A stretch of 49,868 bases of DNA from contig CACJPC010000006.1 of the NCBI GenBank assembly GCA_902595195.1, forward strand, positions 1-49,868, written 5' to 3'. The stretch comes from an uncultured Candidatus Actinomarina sp. Lineage in GTDB: Bacteria; Actinomycetota; Acidimicrobiia; Actinomarinales; Actinomarinaceae. The notes beneath the pieces were generated by a model, which made no database searches, had not been told where the DNA came from, and worked only from the letters and a program-made list of their open reading frames with translations. Both the position numbers and the translations under genes were made by a program. The stretch's first letter is position 1. Each line of letters starts with the position of its first letter. This document shows positions 11,703 to 22,086 of this stretch, in pieces.

Positions 11703-12467
11703 ATGAAAAAGATAATTATTGGAAATTGGAAGCTCAATCTTGATCATTTACAAGGTATTCAGTTATTGCAAAAAATTAATTATTCATTACCCAAAGATGT
11801 TGAAGAAAATATTGATATAGTTTTAGCCCCATCCCATACATCTTTAAGATCATTACAAACTGTTATATCTACTGATAAATTAAAAATAAAATTATCTTCT
11901 CAGGATGTTTCAATGTATAAAGAAGGAGCATATACGGGAGAAGTGTCATCTACGCAATTAGAAAAGTTAGACATAAGTTATTCAATAATAGGCCACTCTG
12001 AAAGAAGAACCTTACTTAATGAGAACGATGAAATTATTAATCAAAAACTAAAAAGACTTCTAGAACAAAGAATCACTCCAATATTTTGTTTTGGTGAACC
12101 AATTGAAATTCGTGAAAACAATACTTATCTAGAGTTTATTCAGGAACAATTAAATGAGGGATTAAAGGGTATTCGCAAAGATAATATGAATGAAATTATT
12201 TTTGCATACGAACCTATTTGGGCAATTGGAACTGGTCAAGTTGCAACAATAGAAAACATAATAGAAGTATTGGATTTTACAAAAAATCTGATTTCTTCTA
12301 AATCATTTTATGATCAAGAAAAATCAAGATTTATATATGGTGGTAGCGTTTCACCAGATAATTCCGAAGAAATATTGAATTTAAATATTGTTGATGGTGC
12401 TTTAGTTGGAGGAGCATCACTAGATTCTGATAAATTTGTAAAAATTGTAAATTCTATAAAACTATGA
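11703..12467 (+). CDS. tpiA: Triosephosphate isomerase
   Basis: GNWKLN, GHSERR, AYEPIWAIGTG, YGGSVSPDN, GALVGGASL. Confidence 0.98.
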   Translation: MKKIIIGNWKLNLDHLQGIQLLQKINYSLPKDVEENIDIVLAPSHTSLRSLQTVISTDKLKIKLSSQDVSMYKEGAYTGEVSSTQLEKLDISYSIIGHSERRTLLNENDEIINQKLKRLLEQRITPIFCFGEPIEIRENNTYLEFIQEQLNEGLKGIRKDNMNEIIFAYEPIWAIGTGQVATIENIIEVLDFTKNLISSKSFYDQEKSRFIYGGSVSPDNSEEILNLNIVDGALVGGASLDSDKFVKIVNSIKL

Positions 12468-13216
12468 ATTTAATTTTTGTTAGACACGGTCAAAGCATTT
12501 GGAATTTAGAAAATAAATTTACTGGATGGGTTGATGTTGAATTATCAGAAAGAGGAGTAAAAGAAGCTGAAGAAGCTGGAAGAACTCTTTTATCATACAA
12601 ATTTACACCTGAAATATGTGCGACATCATTTCTCCAAAGATCTAAATCAACAGCAGAAATAATTTTAAACAAAATGAAAGAAGAAATTGAACTCAATATT
12701 GAAACCAAAGAAATTTGGCAGCTTAATGAGAGACATTATGGCGCATTACAAGGCTTAGACAAAGTTGAAACAGCAAAGCAATACGGGGAAGACCAGGTGC
12801 AACTTTGGAGAAGAAGTTATGATGTACTTCCACCGCTTGCTAAAAAAGGTTCTATGTTTGATCCTAAGACAGATAAAAAATACGAAAATATTAATGAAGA
12901 ATTGCCTTTAGGTGAGTCATTAGAAAAAGTTGTAGAAAGAGTAAATTCGACTTTTACAAATCTATTAGAATTAGCAAAAACAAAGCAAATATTAGTGGTT
13001 GCACATGGTAATAGCATTAGAGCTATGGTTAAGATGCTAGACAACTTATCTAATACAGAGATAGTAGATGTCAACATACCTACAGGAATTCCACTAGCAT
13101 ATAAAATATCTGAAAATGAAAATGTAAAAATAGGATATTTAGGCGATTCAGATAAGATTGAACAACTTCAAAAAGAAGTTGAACTTCAGTCAAAAGTAAA
13201 AGATGAGAAAGGCTAA
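12464..13216 (+). CDS. gpmA: 2,3-bisphosphoglycerate-dependent phosphoglycerate mutase
   Basis: FVRHGQSIWNLENKFTGWVDVELSERG, ERHYGALQGLDK, AHGNSIRAMVK. Confidence 0.97.
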   Translation: MNLIFVRHGQSIWNLENKFTGWVDVELSERGVKEAEEAGRTLLSYKFTPEICATSFLQRSKSTAEIILNKMKEEIELNIETKEIWQLNERHYGALQGLDKVETAKQYGEDQVQLWRRSYDVLPPLAKKGSMFDPKTDKKYENINEELPLGESLEKVVERVNSTFTNLLELAKTKQILVVAHGNSIRAMVKMLDNLSNTEIVDVNIPTGIPLAYKISENENVKIGYLGDSDKIEQLQKEVELQSKVKDEKG

Positions 13217-13226
13217 TCTTTAGTTT

Positions 13227-13463
13227 ATGGATACAATAACCGCGATACTGATAACTGTTCACATAATTATTTCTATTGCACTAGTAGCACTTGTTTTATT
13301 AAACAGTGGAAAGGGCGGAGGTCTATCCGATATGTTAGGAGGCCCTGGTTCTTCTGGAAACATTGGTCAGACATTAGCTGAAAGAAACCTAAGTAGAATA
13401 ACTGCTGTTGTTGCAGTCTTGTTTGCAGCTACAACATTATCTTTATTCTGGTTTCTTGATTGA
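13227..13463 (+). CDS. secG: Preprotein translocase subunit SecG
   Basis: Two TM segments, NSGKGGGLSDMLGG motif; downstream of pgk-tpiA-gpmA. Confidence 0.92.
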   Translation: MDTITAILITVHIIISIALVALVLLNSGKGGGLSDMLGGPGSSGNIGQTLAERNLSRITAVVAVLFAATTLSLFWFLD

Positions 13464-13467
13464 GTTT

Positions 13468-13551
13468 GCGCGGGTGGCGGAACTGGTAGACGCGCAGGAT
13501 TAAGGATCCTGTGGGGTAAAACCCGTGGAGGTTCGAGTCCTCTTCCGCGCA
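13468..13551 (+). tRNA. tRNA-Leu, anticodon AAG; CCA not encoded
   Basis: Acceptor GCGCGGG/TCCGCGC, D-arm GGCGGAACTGGTAGACGC, anticodon stem CAGGA/TCCTG with loop TTAAGGA, long variable arm GGGTAAAACCC, T-arm GGAGGTTCGAGTCCTCT. Confidence 0.95.
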
Positions 13552-13564
13552 CAAACTAAAAAAA

Positions 13565-14212
13565 ATGAGTAAAACAATTGCGATAATAAACGATCCAGAT
13601 GTAACTTTAGGTACATTACCAACTTCTATCGAAACAGTTAATGCTTGGGAAGCTGAATGGAAAAAATTTAGTATTAATGACAATTACATAATTCTTGGAG
13701 GTCATATGGGTGCTTATGAAGACGAGAAGTATGACTATTTAAAAAAAGAAAAGCATTGGTTAAAAAACGCTGTCGAAAATAATACAAAAATTCTTGGAAT
13801 TTGTTTAGGGGCTCAATTAATTGCAGACTCAACTGGCGGTGAAGCGTACCTATCGAAAGAAATTGAATTTGGATTAAAAGAATTAAATTTTATTCAGCAA
13901 GACAATCTTGTCGATGTTTTTCAATCAGATCAAGTATTTACTTGGCATAGAGACACATTTGATTTGCCAGATGAAGCATTTTTGATTGCTGAAACAAATT
14001 TTCCACAGATATTTAAGATTCAAAATAGTTATGGATTACAATTTCATCCTGAGATTAACAAAGATCTATTTACTACTTGGTATTCAAGCGAGCTCTCAAA
14101 AAAAGAATTGATGGACTTTAATGTAGAAAAAGAGTCTTCAAATTTGTTTAAACATTCTGATAAGCTAAAAGAAAAAATGTTAGATTTCTATAGTTTATGG
14201 ATTGAATCTTAA
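13565..14212 (+). CDS. Class I glutamine amidotransferase-like protein
   Basis: Nucleophile elbow ILGICLGAQLIADSTGG and QFHPEI motif. Confidence 0.88.
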   Translation: MSKTIAIINDPDVTLGTLPTSIETVNAWEAEWKKFSINDNYIILGGHMGAYEDEKYDYLKKEKHWLKNAVENNTKILGICLGAQLIADSTGGEAYLSKEIEFGLKELNFIQQDNLVDVFQSDQVFTWHRDTFDLPDEAFLIAETNFPQIFKIQNSYGLQFHPEINKDLFTTWYSSELSKKELMDFNVEKESSNLFKHSDKLKEKMLDFYSLWIES

Positions 14213-14781
14213 TTTTCATTTATATTTTTTGTATAACTATATAAAATCTCATATTTTTTGTACAAATCATTTTCTTTGATTATTTCATTTCTTAAATCAA
14301 TATTCATAGGCATAACAATACAAAGTTCATTTAATTTATTAATTCTATTTTCAGAGTCGTAAATAAAGTTTGGTAAATTAATATCCATTCCATTCTCTAC
14401 TAATTTGGCAATTGCTTTTGTTATATTTCTTTCAAGCTCAATGAGTTCATCAATAGATGGTGGAAGACCTATTTCTGTATATTCTTCTGCCATGCAAAAT
14501 GGATATTCTCTACTTAAATCAATTTTATTTATTTTATGTAGTTTTATTGATTTAACTATTACAAGTTGTTCTGCATTAGAAATGTCCTGATGTTCAACAA
14601 TTTCAACTTCGGAACCTATTTGATATTCATCACCTAGGCTAGAACTAACTATAAAATTTTGTTTATTTAAAATTGAATCACCAATAAGCAATAAATATCT
14701 AGGCTCGAAAACTCTTAAGGCAGATATTTCCGTTGGGAAATAATTAATACCAGCACCAAAAATCGGAAATTCAACTAACAT
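14209..14781 (-). CDS. LON N-terminal (substrate-binding) domain protein, stand-alone
   Basis: MLVEFPIFGAGINYFPTEISALRVFEPRYLLLI resembles the PUA-like LonN domain (FPL...PG..LPL.IFEPRY). Confidence 0.75.
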   Translation of the reverse strand: MLVEFPIFGAGINYFPTEISALRVFEPRYLLLIGDSILNKQNFIVSSSLGDEYQIGSEVEIVEHQDISNAEQLVIVKSIKLHKINKIDLSREYPFCMAEEYTEIGLPPSIDELIELERNITKAIAKLVENGMDINLPNFIYDSENRINKLNELCIVMPMNIDLRNEIIKENDLYKKYEILYSYTKNINEN

Positions 14782-14817
14782 TTACCTGTTAAATAGCATA
14801 AAATACTTTTGTAAATA

Positions 14818-15864
14818 ATGAGAATTGAAGACGAAATAAAATTAACATTTGATGATGTACTAATAAGACCTAAGAGAAGTACCTTAGTATCTAGGTCTGA
14901 AGTCCAGTTAGAAAGAAAACTAAAATTTAAACATACTTCATCAACATGGACTGGAATACCAATCGTTTCTGCAAATATGGATACAACAGGTACATTTGAA
15001 ACCGCAACATCTTTGCAAAAGTTCAAAATGATTACAGCTATTCATAAATTTTATAGTATTGATGACTGGAAAAATAACATCGATAAATTAAATGCAGATT
15101 ATATTGCTGTTACTGTTGGTCAATCAGATGAAGATTTAGAACTTGCAAAAAATATTTTTAATTTGAATAATGAGATAAAGTTTTTGTGTATTGACGTAGC
15201 GAACGGATATCGAGAAGATTTTATAAATGCAGTAAAGAGATATCGAGAAACTTTTAAAGAGAAGATTATAATTGCTGGAAATGTTGCCACTAGAGAGATG
15301 ACAGAAGCACTTATTCTTGCGGGTGCAGATATTGTAAAAATTGGTATTGGGCCAGGTTCTGTTTGTACAACAAGAAGTGTTGCTGGAGTTGGATATCCTC
15401 AATTATCTTCAATTTCAGAGTGTTCTGATGCTGCGCATGGCTTAGGTGGACATGTAATGGCAGATGGTGGGTGTAAGTATCCCGGTGATGTTTCAAAAGC
15501 TTTTGGTGCGGGTGCTGATTTTGTTATGCTTGGAGGTATGTTTGCAGGTCATGAAGAGTCTGGGGGAGAGTTAGTTGAAGATGAAAACGGTGTAAAGTAC
15601 AAGGACTTTTATGGTATGTCATCTACAAAAGCCCAACAAACTTACTATGGTGACCTAGCCGAACATAGAGCCCCAGAAGGAAAAAAAGTAAGGTTAAAAT
15701 ATAAAGGACCCCTAGACACAACCGTTCAGGCAATTTTAGGTGGAGTACGTTCAGCTTGTTCTTATGTTGGTGCAAAAACTCTTAAAGATTTACCAAAATG
15801 TACAACCTTTATTAGGGTTACTCAAACTACTAATGAAATTTTTACAAATTTTGAAAAAAGTTGA
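14818..15864 (+). CDS. guaC: GMP reductase
   Basis: [74 protein letters not shown]; GuaC-type and lacking CBS domains. Confidence 0.95.
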   Translation: MRIEDEIKLTFDDVLIRPKRSTLVSRSEVQLERKLKFKHTSSTWTGIPIVSANMDTTGTFETATSLQKFKMITAIHKFYSIDDWKNNIDKLNADYIAVTVGQSDEDLELAKNIFNLNNEIKFLCIDVANGYREDFINAVKRYRETFKEKIIIAGNVATREMTEALILAGADIVKIGIGPGSVCTTRSVAGVGYPQLSSISECSDAAHGLGGHVMADGGCKYPGDVSKAFGAGADFVMLGGMFAGHEESGGELVEDENGVKYKDFYGMSSTKAQQTYYGDLAEHRAPEGKKVRLKYKGPLDTTVQAILGGVRSACSYVGAKTLKDLPKCTTFIRVTQTTNEIFTNFEKS

Positions 15865-16088
15865 AAGTTTTAATATACACAAAAGATAATTGTATATGGT
15901 GTGACAGAGCCAAAATTCTTTTAGATTCAAAAAAAATTTCTTATAATGAAATAGATCTTTCTGACGATAGCGAGAGATTAAAATTTTATGAGAAAATCGG
16001 AGATAATGTAAAAACAGTACCTCAAGTTTTCATAGATGATAAAAGAATAGGTGGATTCCAAGACCTAAAGGTTTTTTTAGATGAATAA
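15861..16088 (+). CDS. Glutaredoxin (TTG start)
   Basis: [19 protein letters not shown] (CxxC), [15 protein letters not shown]. Confidence 0.92.
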   Translation: MKVLIYTKDNCIWCDRAKILLDSKKISYNEIDLSDDSERLKFYEKIGDNVKTVPQVFIDDKRIGGFQDLKVFLDE

Positions 16089-16986
16089 ACAAGATTCAGC
16101 AAAAACAGTATTTTTAGCATTGTCAGTTAATTTTTTTATAGGCCTAATTAAGTCTTTTGTTGCAATATTTACAAGTTCAAGCGCTATGTTTTCTGAAGCT
16201 GTTCACTCATTTGTAGATTCATTTAATCAATTTTTACTTTGGTTTGGTATCAAACAAGCAAAAAAAGATAAGCCACTTATATATCCACTAGGAAGAGGTA
16301 GAGAAGAATATTTTTGGACTCTGGTAGTTGCTGTTTTGATTTTTACAATTGGGGGATTAGTTTCACTAGAACACGGAATTGAGGCATTAAACCATCCGAA
16401 AAAATTAGAAAATCTTTTTGTATCAATTACGATTTTATCTATCTCTATTATTTTAGAAAGTTATGTCTTAGTAAAAGCTGTTGCGAAATTAAGAAAAGAC
16501 GAAAAAAGTAAAAAAAAGTCAATTCTGAAATTACTAAAAGAATCAAATGACGGGCCTTTGATAGCAATTGTTGTTGAAGATTTTGCAGCTACCCTTGGTC
16601 TTATTATTGCTTTAATAGGCACATTATTAACTTATATAACTACTAATTCTATTTATGATGCAGCGAGTTCAATTATGATTGGATTGTTATTAATGGTTTC
16701 TGGTTTATTTCTAGGGTATGAAATGAAACATTTAATCACAGGTGAAACAGTTGATCCAAATATTTATAAAAATATTAATTCTGAAATAGATTCTTTTGAC
16801 GACATCCTTGAAATTATTGATACAAAAATTATTTCAATAGGTTCAAATAAATATCTTGCATTAATAAAAGTCAATTATGAGGATACTTTAACTGATCCCG
16901 AAATTATAGATTTGAACCAAAGTATTGAAGCGAAAATTAAAAATGTTGACTCTAGATTTTCACACTTATACATCATCCCTGCTTAA
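16081..16986 (+). CDS. Cation diffusion facilitator (CDF) family transporter
   Basis: [45 protein letters not shown]; multiple TM segments. Confidence 0.9.
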   Translation: MNKQDSAKTVFLALSVNFFIGLIKSFVAIFTSSSAMFSEAVHSFVDSFNQFLLWFGIKQAKKDKPLIYPLGRGREEYFWTLVVAVLIFTIGGLVSLEHGIEALNHPKKLENLFVSITILSISIILESYVLVKAVAKLRKDEKSKKKSILKLLKESNDGPLIAIVVEDFAATLGLIIALIGTLLTYITTNSIYDAASSIMIGLLLMVSGLFLGYEMKHLITGETVDPNIYKNINSEIDSFDDILEIIDTKIISIGSNKYLALIKVNYEDTLTDPEIIDLNQSIEAKIKNVDSRFSHLYIIPA

Positions 16987-16994
16987 ATAAACTT

Positions 16995-17366
16995 ATGGTT
17001 ACAAATAAAGACCATTTGACTGAAGAACAAATTCAAGTAACGCAATTTTGTGGTACTGAACCGCCCTTTTCTGGTGAACTTTTAAAAGAGAAAAGATCTG
17101 GTACATATCTTTGTGTAGTTTGTAATCAATCTTTATTTAATTCTGATACCAAATATGAATCTGGATCTGGATGGCCTAGTTTTTTTGATTCTATAGAGAA
17201 TAAAATTAATCGTAAGGAAGATCTTTCTCATGGTATGAAAAGAGTAGAGATTACATGTAAAGCTTGTGACGCACATTTAGGTCATGTATTCCCAGATGGC
17301 CCTGAACCAACTGGTGAACGGTACTGTGTAAATTCATTGAGTATGGATTTTCAAAGTAATGAGTAG
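16995..17366 (+). CDS. msrB: Peptide-methionine (R)-S-oxide reductase
   Basis: [60 protein letters not shown]. Confidence 0.97.
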   Translation: MVTNKDHLTEEQIQVTQFCGTEPPFSGELLKEKRSGTYLCVVCNQSLFNSDTKYESGSGWPSFFDSIENKINRKEDLSHGMKRVEITCKACDAHLGHVFPDGPEPTGERYCVNSLSMDFQSNE

Positions 17367-17658
17367 AGTTTATATTGATGAAGAATGCAAAATGTGCACT
17401 TCTTATGGAAAATGGATATCTTCAAAGAATTTAAATATTGACCTAAATGCTCAAATTAACCTTACACCTGAAGAAATTGAATTAGACACCTTAGTGTATG
17501 AAAAGGATGGAAGTAAATACTACTTTTCTGATGCTGTAATTCAATCCATTAGTGATATTGGAGGAGTCTATAATTTTGTAAAAATTATCAAAATTTTTCC
17601 ACGCTTTATCAGGGACAACATTTATAAAATTATTTCAAAATATCGTAATAAGTTTTAA
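17359..17658 (+). CDS. DCC/DUF393-like thiol-disulfide oxidoreductase family protein
   Basis: N-terminal [13 protein letters not shown] (CxxC) and [42 protein letters not shown] tail. Confidence 0.65.
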   Translation: MSRVYIDEECKMCTSYGKWISSKNLNIDLNAQINLTPEEIELDTLVYEKDGSKYYFSDAVIQSISDIGGVYNFVKIIKIFPRFIRDNIYKIISKYRNKF

Positions 17659-17876
17659 TGTTTAAATTAAAAAATATTCTTGAGAATAAACTTTTTAAAA
17701 CCTTTGTACTATTTTCTGTATTTAGAGCTATATATGGAGCACTAGTATTATTTATATCCTATTTTTTAAGCACTTCTTATGATGATGGGATATTATTTAC
17801 AATATTGTTTTTAGTTATTAGTTTTATATTTTCTAGGTATATTTTTAAAAAATTAAAACCTAAATTTAATCTCTAA
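17658..17876 (+). CDS. Small membrane protein, possibly DUF4229-like
   Basis: 72 aa, two predicted TM segments, basic C-terminus; start overlaps the upstream stop. Confidence 0.5.
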   Translation: MFKLKNILENKLFKTFVLFSVFRAIYGALVLFISYFLSTSYDDGILFTILFLVISFIFSRYIFKKLKPKFNL

Positions 17877-18348
17877 AATTTCCAAAATTTATTGGTGTAT
17901 CAATATCTGAGTTTTTTACTAATTGAATAATATTTTGTAATTCATCTCTTTTTTTGGCAGAAACTCTAATCGACTGATTTTGATATGCACATTGAGCTTT
18001 TTTGAAATCTTTTTTTATTAAACTAATAATCATTTTCGACTCTTCTTGTGTTATTCCAGATTTCAAGTTATAAAAATGTTTAATCTCAGATGGTGTTTTT
18101 TCAATTTTGATATCTGATAAAAATTTAATTGATACATTTCTTTTTACAAATTTCTCTTTTAACACTTGCTCTGCTGCTTTGAGCCTTTCCTCAGTAGAGC
18201 TTTTTAATGTTATTGTTTGTTCATTAAATTCAATATTTGTACCAGTATCTCGAAAATCATACCTGTTAACAATTTCTCTATATGCTTGATCTACTGCATT
18301 TGTAATTTCTTGAGTGTTAAATTCTGATGTTATGTCAAATGTAGGCAT
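17866..18348 (-). CDS. YajQ family nucleotide-binding protein
   Basis: MPTFDITSEFNTQEITNAVDQAYREIVNRYDFRDT, KKAQCAYQNQSIRVSAKKRDELQNII. Confidence 0.96.
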   Translation of the reverse strand: MPTFDITSEFNTQEITNAVDQAYREIVNRYDFRDTGTNIEFNEQTITLKSSTEERLKAAEQVLKEKFVKRNVSIKFLSDIKIEKTPSEIKHFYNLKSGITQEESKMIISLIKKDFKKAQCAYQNQSIRVSAKKRDELQNIIQLVKNSDIDTPINFGNFRD

Positions 18349-18349
18349 T

Positions 18350-18736
18350 TTAATTTAAAATTTTATTACCTAAGTATATCCCAATTAGCAATGCGAAGAT
18401 TGAAAGAAATAAAGAAAAAACAATATAGACAATAGAGTTTAAACTACTAACGCTCTGTAATTGGACAACATCAAATGAAAACTGAGAAAATGTTGTAAAC
18501 CCTCCAAGAACACCAGTGAGTAAAAATACATTAATAATTGGAGTCTTATTTTGAAAAAAAACAAAAAATATACCAAACAAAAAAGATCCAAAGATATTTA
18601 CAAATAAAGTACCTGATTGAGGATAATTTGTTTGTAGAGTGTAAACATTAATTATATATCTAAGACCAGACCCTATACCGCCTCCCATAAATACAAAAAA
18701 TAATTTATTTAACATTAGCTTGTCGAATTGCTTCAA
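18350..18736 (-). CDS. crcB: Fluoride efflux transporter CrcB (single copy)
   Basis: GGGIGSGLRYIIN, GTLFVNIFGSFLFGIFF, LLTGVLGGFTTFSQFSFD. Confidence 0.95.
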   Translation of the reverse strand: MKQFDKLMLNKLFFVFMGGGIGSGLRYIINVYTLQTNYPQSGTLFVNIFGSFLFGIFFVFFQNKTPIINVFLLTGVLGGFTTFSQFSFDVVQLQSVSSLNSIVYIVFSLFLSIFALLIGIYLGNKILN

Positions 18737-19148
18737 ACATTACTATGCTTACAGAATTTGCTAGGTTTATACTTCTTGATCTTTCTTTCATAGGAATAGT
18801 TAAATTTAAATATTTTTCTCTAATTTCATCTGGAAGACCAACTGACTCAGGTCCAAAAAGTAAAAAATCAAAATTATTCAATTCTTCGTTCCAGTATTCT
18901 TTGTCTCCTTTAGAGCTGAGACATGCAATAGATTTATTTTTATTACTATCAATAAAATCAATCCAACTTTCATAATTTTTTACAAAAGCTAAATCTTGAT
19001 AATCTAAACCTGCTCTACGTATTTTGTTCTCTTGCATATTAAAGCCAAAAGGTTTTATAAAATTAACAGGAATTCCTGAATTAGCTGATAATCGTATAAT
19101 TGCACCTACATTTCCTGCTATTTCAGGCTGATATACGACAATTTCCAT
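18705..19148 (-). CDS. trmL: tRNA (cytidine/uridine-2'-O-)-methyltransferase, TrmL-like SPOUT family
   Basis: VVYQPEIAGNVGAIIRLSANSGI, LLFGPESVGLPDEI, MKERSRSINLANSVSIVMFEAIRQ. Confidence 0.93.
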   Translation of the reverse strand: MEIVVYQPEIAGNVGAIIRLSANSGIPVNFIKPFGFNMQENKIRRAGLDYQDLAFVKNYESWIDFIDSNKNKSIACLSSKGDKEYWNEELNNFDFLLFGPESVGLPDEIREKYLNLTIPMKERSRSINLANSVSIVMFEAIRQANVK

Positions 19149-19160
19149 TATCTAATTATA
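19146..19160 (-). promoter_or_regulatory. Predicted leaderless promoter of trmL: TATAAT-N6-ATG
   Basis: Minus-strand TATAAT (19155-19160), TAGATA, ATG (19148-19146). Confidence 0.6.
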
Positions 19161-19186
19161 TTCTTATTTAAGTTGCTTGAGATATG

Positions 19187-19201
19187 TAAAATATTTATGT
19201 G
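19187..19201 (+). promoter_or_regulatory. Predicted leaderless promoter: TAAAAT-N6-GTG
   Basis: TAAAAT at 19187-19192, ATTTAT, GTG at 19199. Confidence 0.5.
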
Positions 19202-20761
19202 AGAGAATTATTTAAACTTTTTTTTCCAAATATAAATTCATTTAGATCAGTTATAAACGAAACTGATAATACATCTATTTCAAGAGAGAGGTTTATTGAT
19301 TTCTTGAAAACTTCTGGATTATTTTTGTTAATAATAAATTCATTTCTTTTTCTTACAGTAACTAAATCTGGTGGTGAATACATAATTTCAAACTTATCAA
19401 CAACTTCTGAATCATTTATGACTATATCATGGTTCACAATAGGTATGTCATTATTCATTTTCTCTATGGGTTTTAATAATTTAATTGCTTGGTACTCAAA
19501 TGTAGGCAGGGATGGCAGTCAATGGAATTATTTAGTTGATAGAATAAATGCTTTAATTGGTCCTGTTCTAGTTTGGATAATTGCTATAACAGTATCGTTA
19601 AATATTTTTTTAAACCTAAATATGATTCCAGATTTTCTTACTACTTTTGAGGACGGAGTAATCTCATCTGTCGAATTTTCATTATGGCCTTTATGGCTAG
19701 TCTCTATTTATTTAGTTATGGTTATGTTTGCACCATTCACGATTTACATTCATAAAAAATATCCATATCTGAGCATGACAATATTTATAATTTTAATAAT
19801 CCTCATTGATTCATTAAACTTTCCAATCAACTTAGCCTATATAAAAGTATTCAACTATTTATTTTTCTGGTTAACAATACATCAAATTGGTTATTTCTAT
19901 GCTGATGGAAAGCTACAACTAATTAGAAAAAATATTTTTCCAGCAGTTTCAATAATTTCTTATGGCTACTTGTATTATCAGCTTTCTGTAAATAAATTAT
20001 TCCTATCATTTTCAAGCTATAGACTTTCAGAAATAAATAACGAAGATCCTCCTACAACTGTTTATTTTGTAGCCACTGTCGGTCTCTTGAGCTTATTGTT
20101 CAGTGTTAAAAATATTATTGAAAAAATACTAAACAATAATTATTTATGGAAAGTATTTTCAATATTGCATTCAAATATTTATACATTATATTTATGGCAC
20201 TTAATTGTTGTACTTTCTATATATCTATTTGATTTACCTAAACATATCGGAATCCTTTATCTATTAGCTGCAGTATTAATATTTGGTAATTATGAAAGAT
20301 CCGTATTTAGATTATCTTCAAATCTATTGAAAAGAGTTAATCCTCTACAACCCTGGCCTTCTCCTATCAAGGCTAGATTTTCAATTGGGAACTTTAGTCT
20401 TGCTTGGGTTTCTGCACTATTAGTACTTCTAGGAATTATTCATTTAACACTTGGAGGTATTGGTCAAAATGGCTTTTTCAACTTACGTGAATTCTATTTT
20501 ATGAGAAGCAACACTTTTGAAGGAATGGGAAGAATCATTACCGGCATACTTCTTCTAAACGTTACTGTAAGAGGTTTAATGTATAAAAAAAGGATACTTT
20601 TTGTTTCTGTAATGTTTACTATATTTTCTTTGTACAGCAGGATAATAATCGATGAAAATATTAGTTATTTTGAGTATGGCTTTAGTTTTTTTCTTATATT
20701 GCTTTTTCTTGTTTTATTACTTCCAAAACGTAACTATAAATTAGTAAGTAAGGTCAAATAA
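19199..20761 (+). CDS. Multi-TM membrane protein, probable acyltransferase-3 family
   Basis: Many TM segments; RFIDFLKTSGLFLLIINSF start and LHSNIYTLYLWHLIVVLSIYLF resemble acyltransferase-3 proteins. Confidence 0.6.
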   Translation: MRELFKLFFPNINSFRSVINETDNTSISRERFIDFLKTSGLFLLIINSFLFLTVTKSGGEYIISNLSTTSESFMTISWFTIGMSLFIFSMGFNNLIAWYSNVGRDGSQWNYLVDRINALIGPVLVWIIAITVSLNIFLNLNMIPDFLTTFEDGVISSVEFSLWPLWLVSIYLVMVMFAPFTIYIHKKYPYLSMTIFIILIILIDSLNFPINLAYIKVFNYLFFWLTIHQIGYFYADGKLQLIRKNIFPAVSIISYGYLYYQLSVNKLFLSFSSYRLSEINNEDPPTTVYFVATVGLLSLLFSVKNIIEKILNNNYLWKVFSILHSNIYTLYLWHLIVVLSIYLFDLPKHIGILYLLAAVLIFGNYERSVFRLSSNLLKRVNPLQPWPSPIKARFSIGNFSLAWVSALLVLLGIIHLTLGGIGQNGFFNLREFYFMRSNTFEGMGRIITGILLLNVTVRGLMYKKRILFVSVMFTIFSLYSRIIIDENISYFEYGFSFFLILLFLVLLLPKRNYKLVSKVK

Positions 20762-20763
20762 TT

Positions 20764-21792
20764 GTGAATCTCCCCAAAGGTGAAACTAGACAAGAGCTTT
20801 TAAACAGAGCATTTTTATATATTTTATTTATTTCTATCTCTGTTCTTATATTCATACGTGTAAAATCTTTAATTTTTGACCTTTTTGTTGCTGTTGTATT
20901 GTCTGCGCTAGCCGAACCTGTTGTTTATAGATTATCCAAAAAACTCAGTAGAAAATTGTCAGCATTGATAACTGTCGGTGTAATTCTTGTAATCATTGGA
21001 GCAACTTTTTTCTCGATTATACCAATCATGGTTCAAGAAATTTATTTTCTTTCATCACAACTACCAACTTATTTTGATAACTTTATAAATTATTTAAATG
21101 TTGAAGGATTCGCAGTTTCAAGCCAATCACTAGATTTAGAAGCACAATTTAATACATTAATTAAAGACTATGGAAGCACGGTCGGATCAGGTGTGGTTTT
21201 TGCAGGTCAAGGACTCTTAAGAACTTTGGGACACATATTTGTCATTTTCTTCTTTACATACTATTTAATTAGCGAAGGTGATGGCTGGAGAATAAAACTG
21301 AAAGAGTCACTTCCTAACAATGTTTCAAGTTCGATAGACCAGGTTTGGACAATTGGTGTTTCCAAAGCTGGTGGTTTCATAGTTGCTAAAGTTATTTTAG
21401 GTGTATTGGCAAGTATTGTTTTGTCCGTAGCCTTTCTATTAATTGGACTACCTTCACCTATAGCACTAGGAGTTTCTGCAGGAATATTATCTCAATTAAT
21501 TCCAGTAGTAGGTACTTTTTTAGGTGGTCTTGTTCCTTTTATAGCTTCTATATCTCTTGGTACAACAACTATCTTTTCAACAATTCTTGTTCTATTGATT
21601 TATCAAGTTATTGAAAATTATTTTATAAGTCCTAGAGTTACAAAATCTACGATGGAGATACATCCTGCTATAGCAGTATTTTCTACACTATTCGGTGCAT
21701 ACACACTTGGTGGAGTTGGAGCTATCTTAGCTTTACCTGTAGCTGCTACTGTACAAGGAGTTCTTGGCACTATTATCTCAAATCGAAAGTAA
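20764..21792 (+). CDS. AI-2E family transporter (PF01594-type permease)
   Basis: KSLIFDLFVAVVLSALAEPVVYRLSKKLSRKLSALIT, LIPVVGTFLGGLVPFI, QVIENYFISPRVTKSTMEIHPAIAVFSTLFGAYTLGGVGAILALPVAATVQ. Confidence 0.9.
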   Translation: MNLPKGETRQELLNRAFLYILFISISVLIFIRVKSLIFDLFVAVVLSALAEPVVYRLSKKLSRKLSALITVGVILVIIGATFFSIIPIMVQEIYFLSSQLPTYFDNFINYLNVEGFAVSSQSLDLEAQFNTLIKDYGSTVGSGVVFAGQGLLRTLGHIFVIFFFTYYLISEGDGWRIKLKESLPNNVSSSIDQVWTIGVSKAGGFIVAKVILGVLASIVLSVAFLLIGLPSPIALGVSAGILSQLIPVVGTFLGGLVPFIASISLGTTTIFSTILVLLIYQVIENYFISPRVTKSTMEIHPAIAVFSTLFGAYTLGGVGAILALPVAATVQGVLGTIISNRK

Positions 21793-21801
21793 TTTTAAAA
21801 A

Positions 21802-22086
21802 GTGTTTAACCTCCCTGTTTCCGCGATTAAAGCTTTAGATAGTTTACTTGCACATATACAAGAAGAAACAGTTGAACCTATAGAAGATTCATTAAAAGGT
21901 GCTCGTAAAAATTTTAAGGCAGGAAATTACCTAGCAATAGCTACTTTATTTATTCTGTCAGGCACATCAATTGTTCTATCCCAAATGTTTGATGGTCAAT
22001 ATTTTATACAATCATTAATTTATTTTTCATTCGCATTACTATCATTGTTAATTTTCGGATTAATTGTATGGAGAATATTAAAATGA
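21802..22086 (+). CDS. Small membrane protein, possibly actinobacterial holin-superfamily-like; function unknown
   Basis: 94 aa, GTG start, amphipathic N-terminus plus two C-terminal TM helices. Confidence 0.5.
   Translation: MFNLPVSAIKALDSLLAHIQEETVEPIEDSLKGARKNFKAGNYLAIATLFILSGTSIVLSQMFDGQYFIQSLIYFSFALLSLLIFGLIVWRILK

Noticed and set aside
13367-13683. Minus-strand ORFs 13367-13552 and 13429-13683
   Set aside because: They run antisense across secG, the tRNA-Leu gene and the amidotransferase start; no protein-like conservation features.
18350-18736. Fluoride riboswitch upstream of crcB
   Set aside because: crcB start overlaps the trmL coding end by 32 bp; no intergenic leader to host a riboswitch.
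21802-22086. Holin-like protein as prophage remnant
   Set aside because: Surrounded by core genes with no other phage genes; at most a distant similarity to actinobacterial holin-superfamily membrane proteins.
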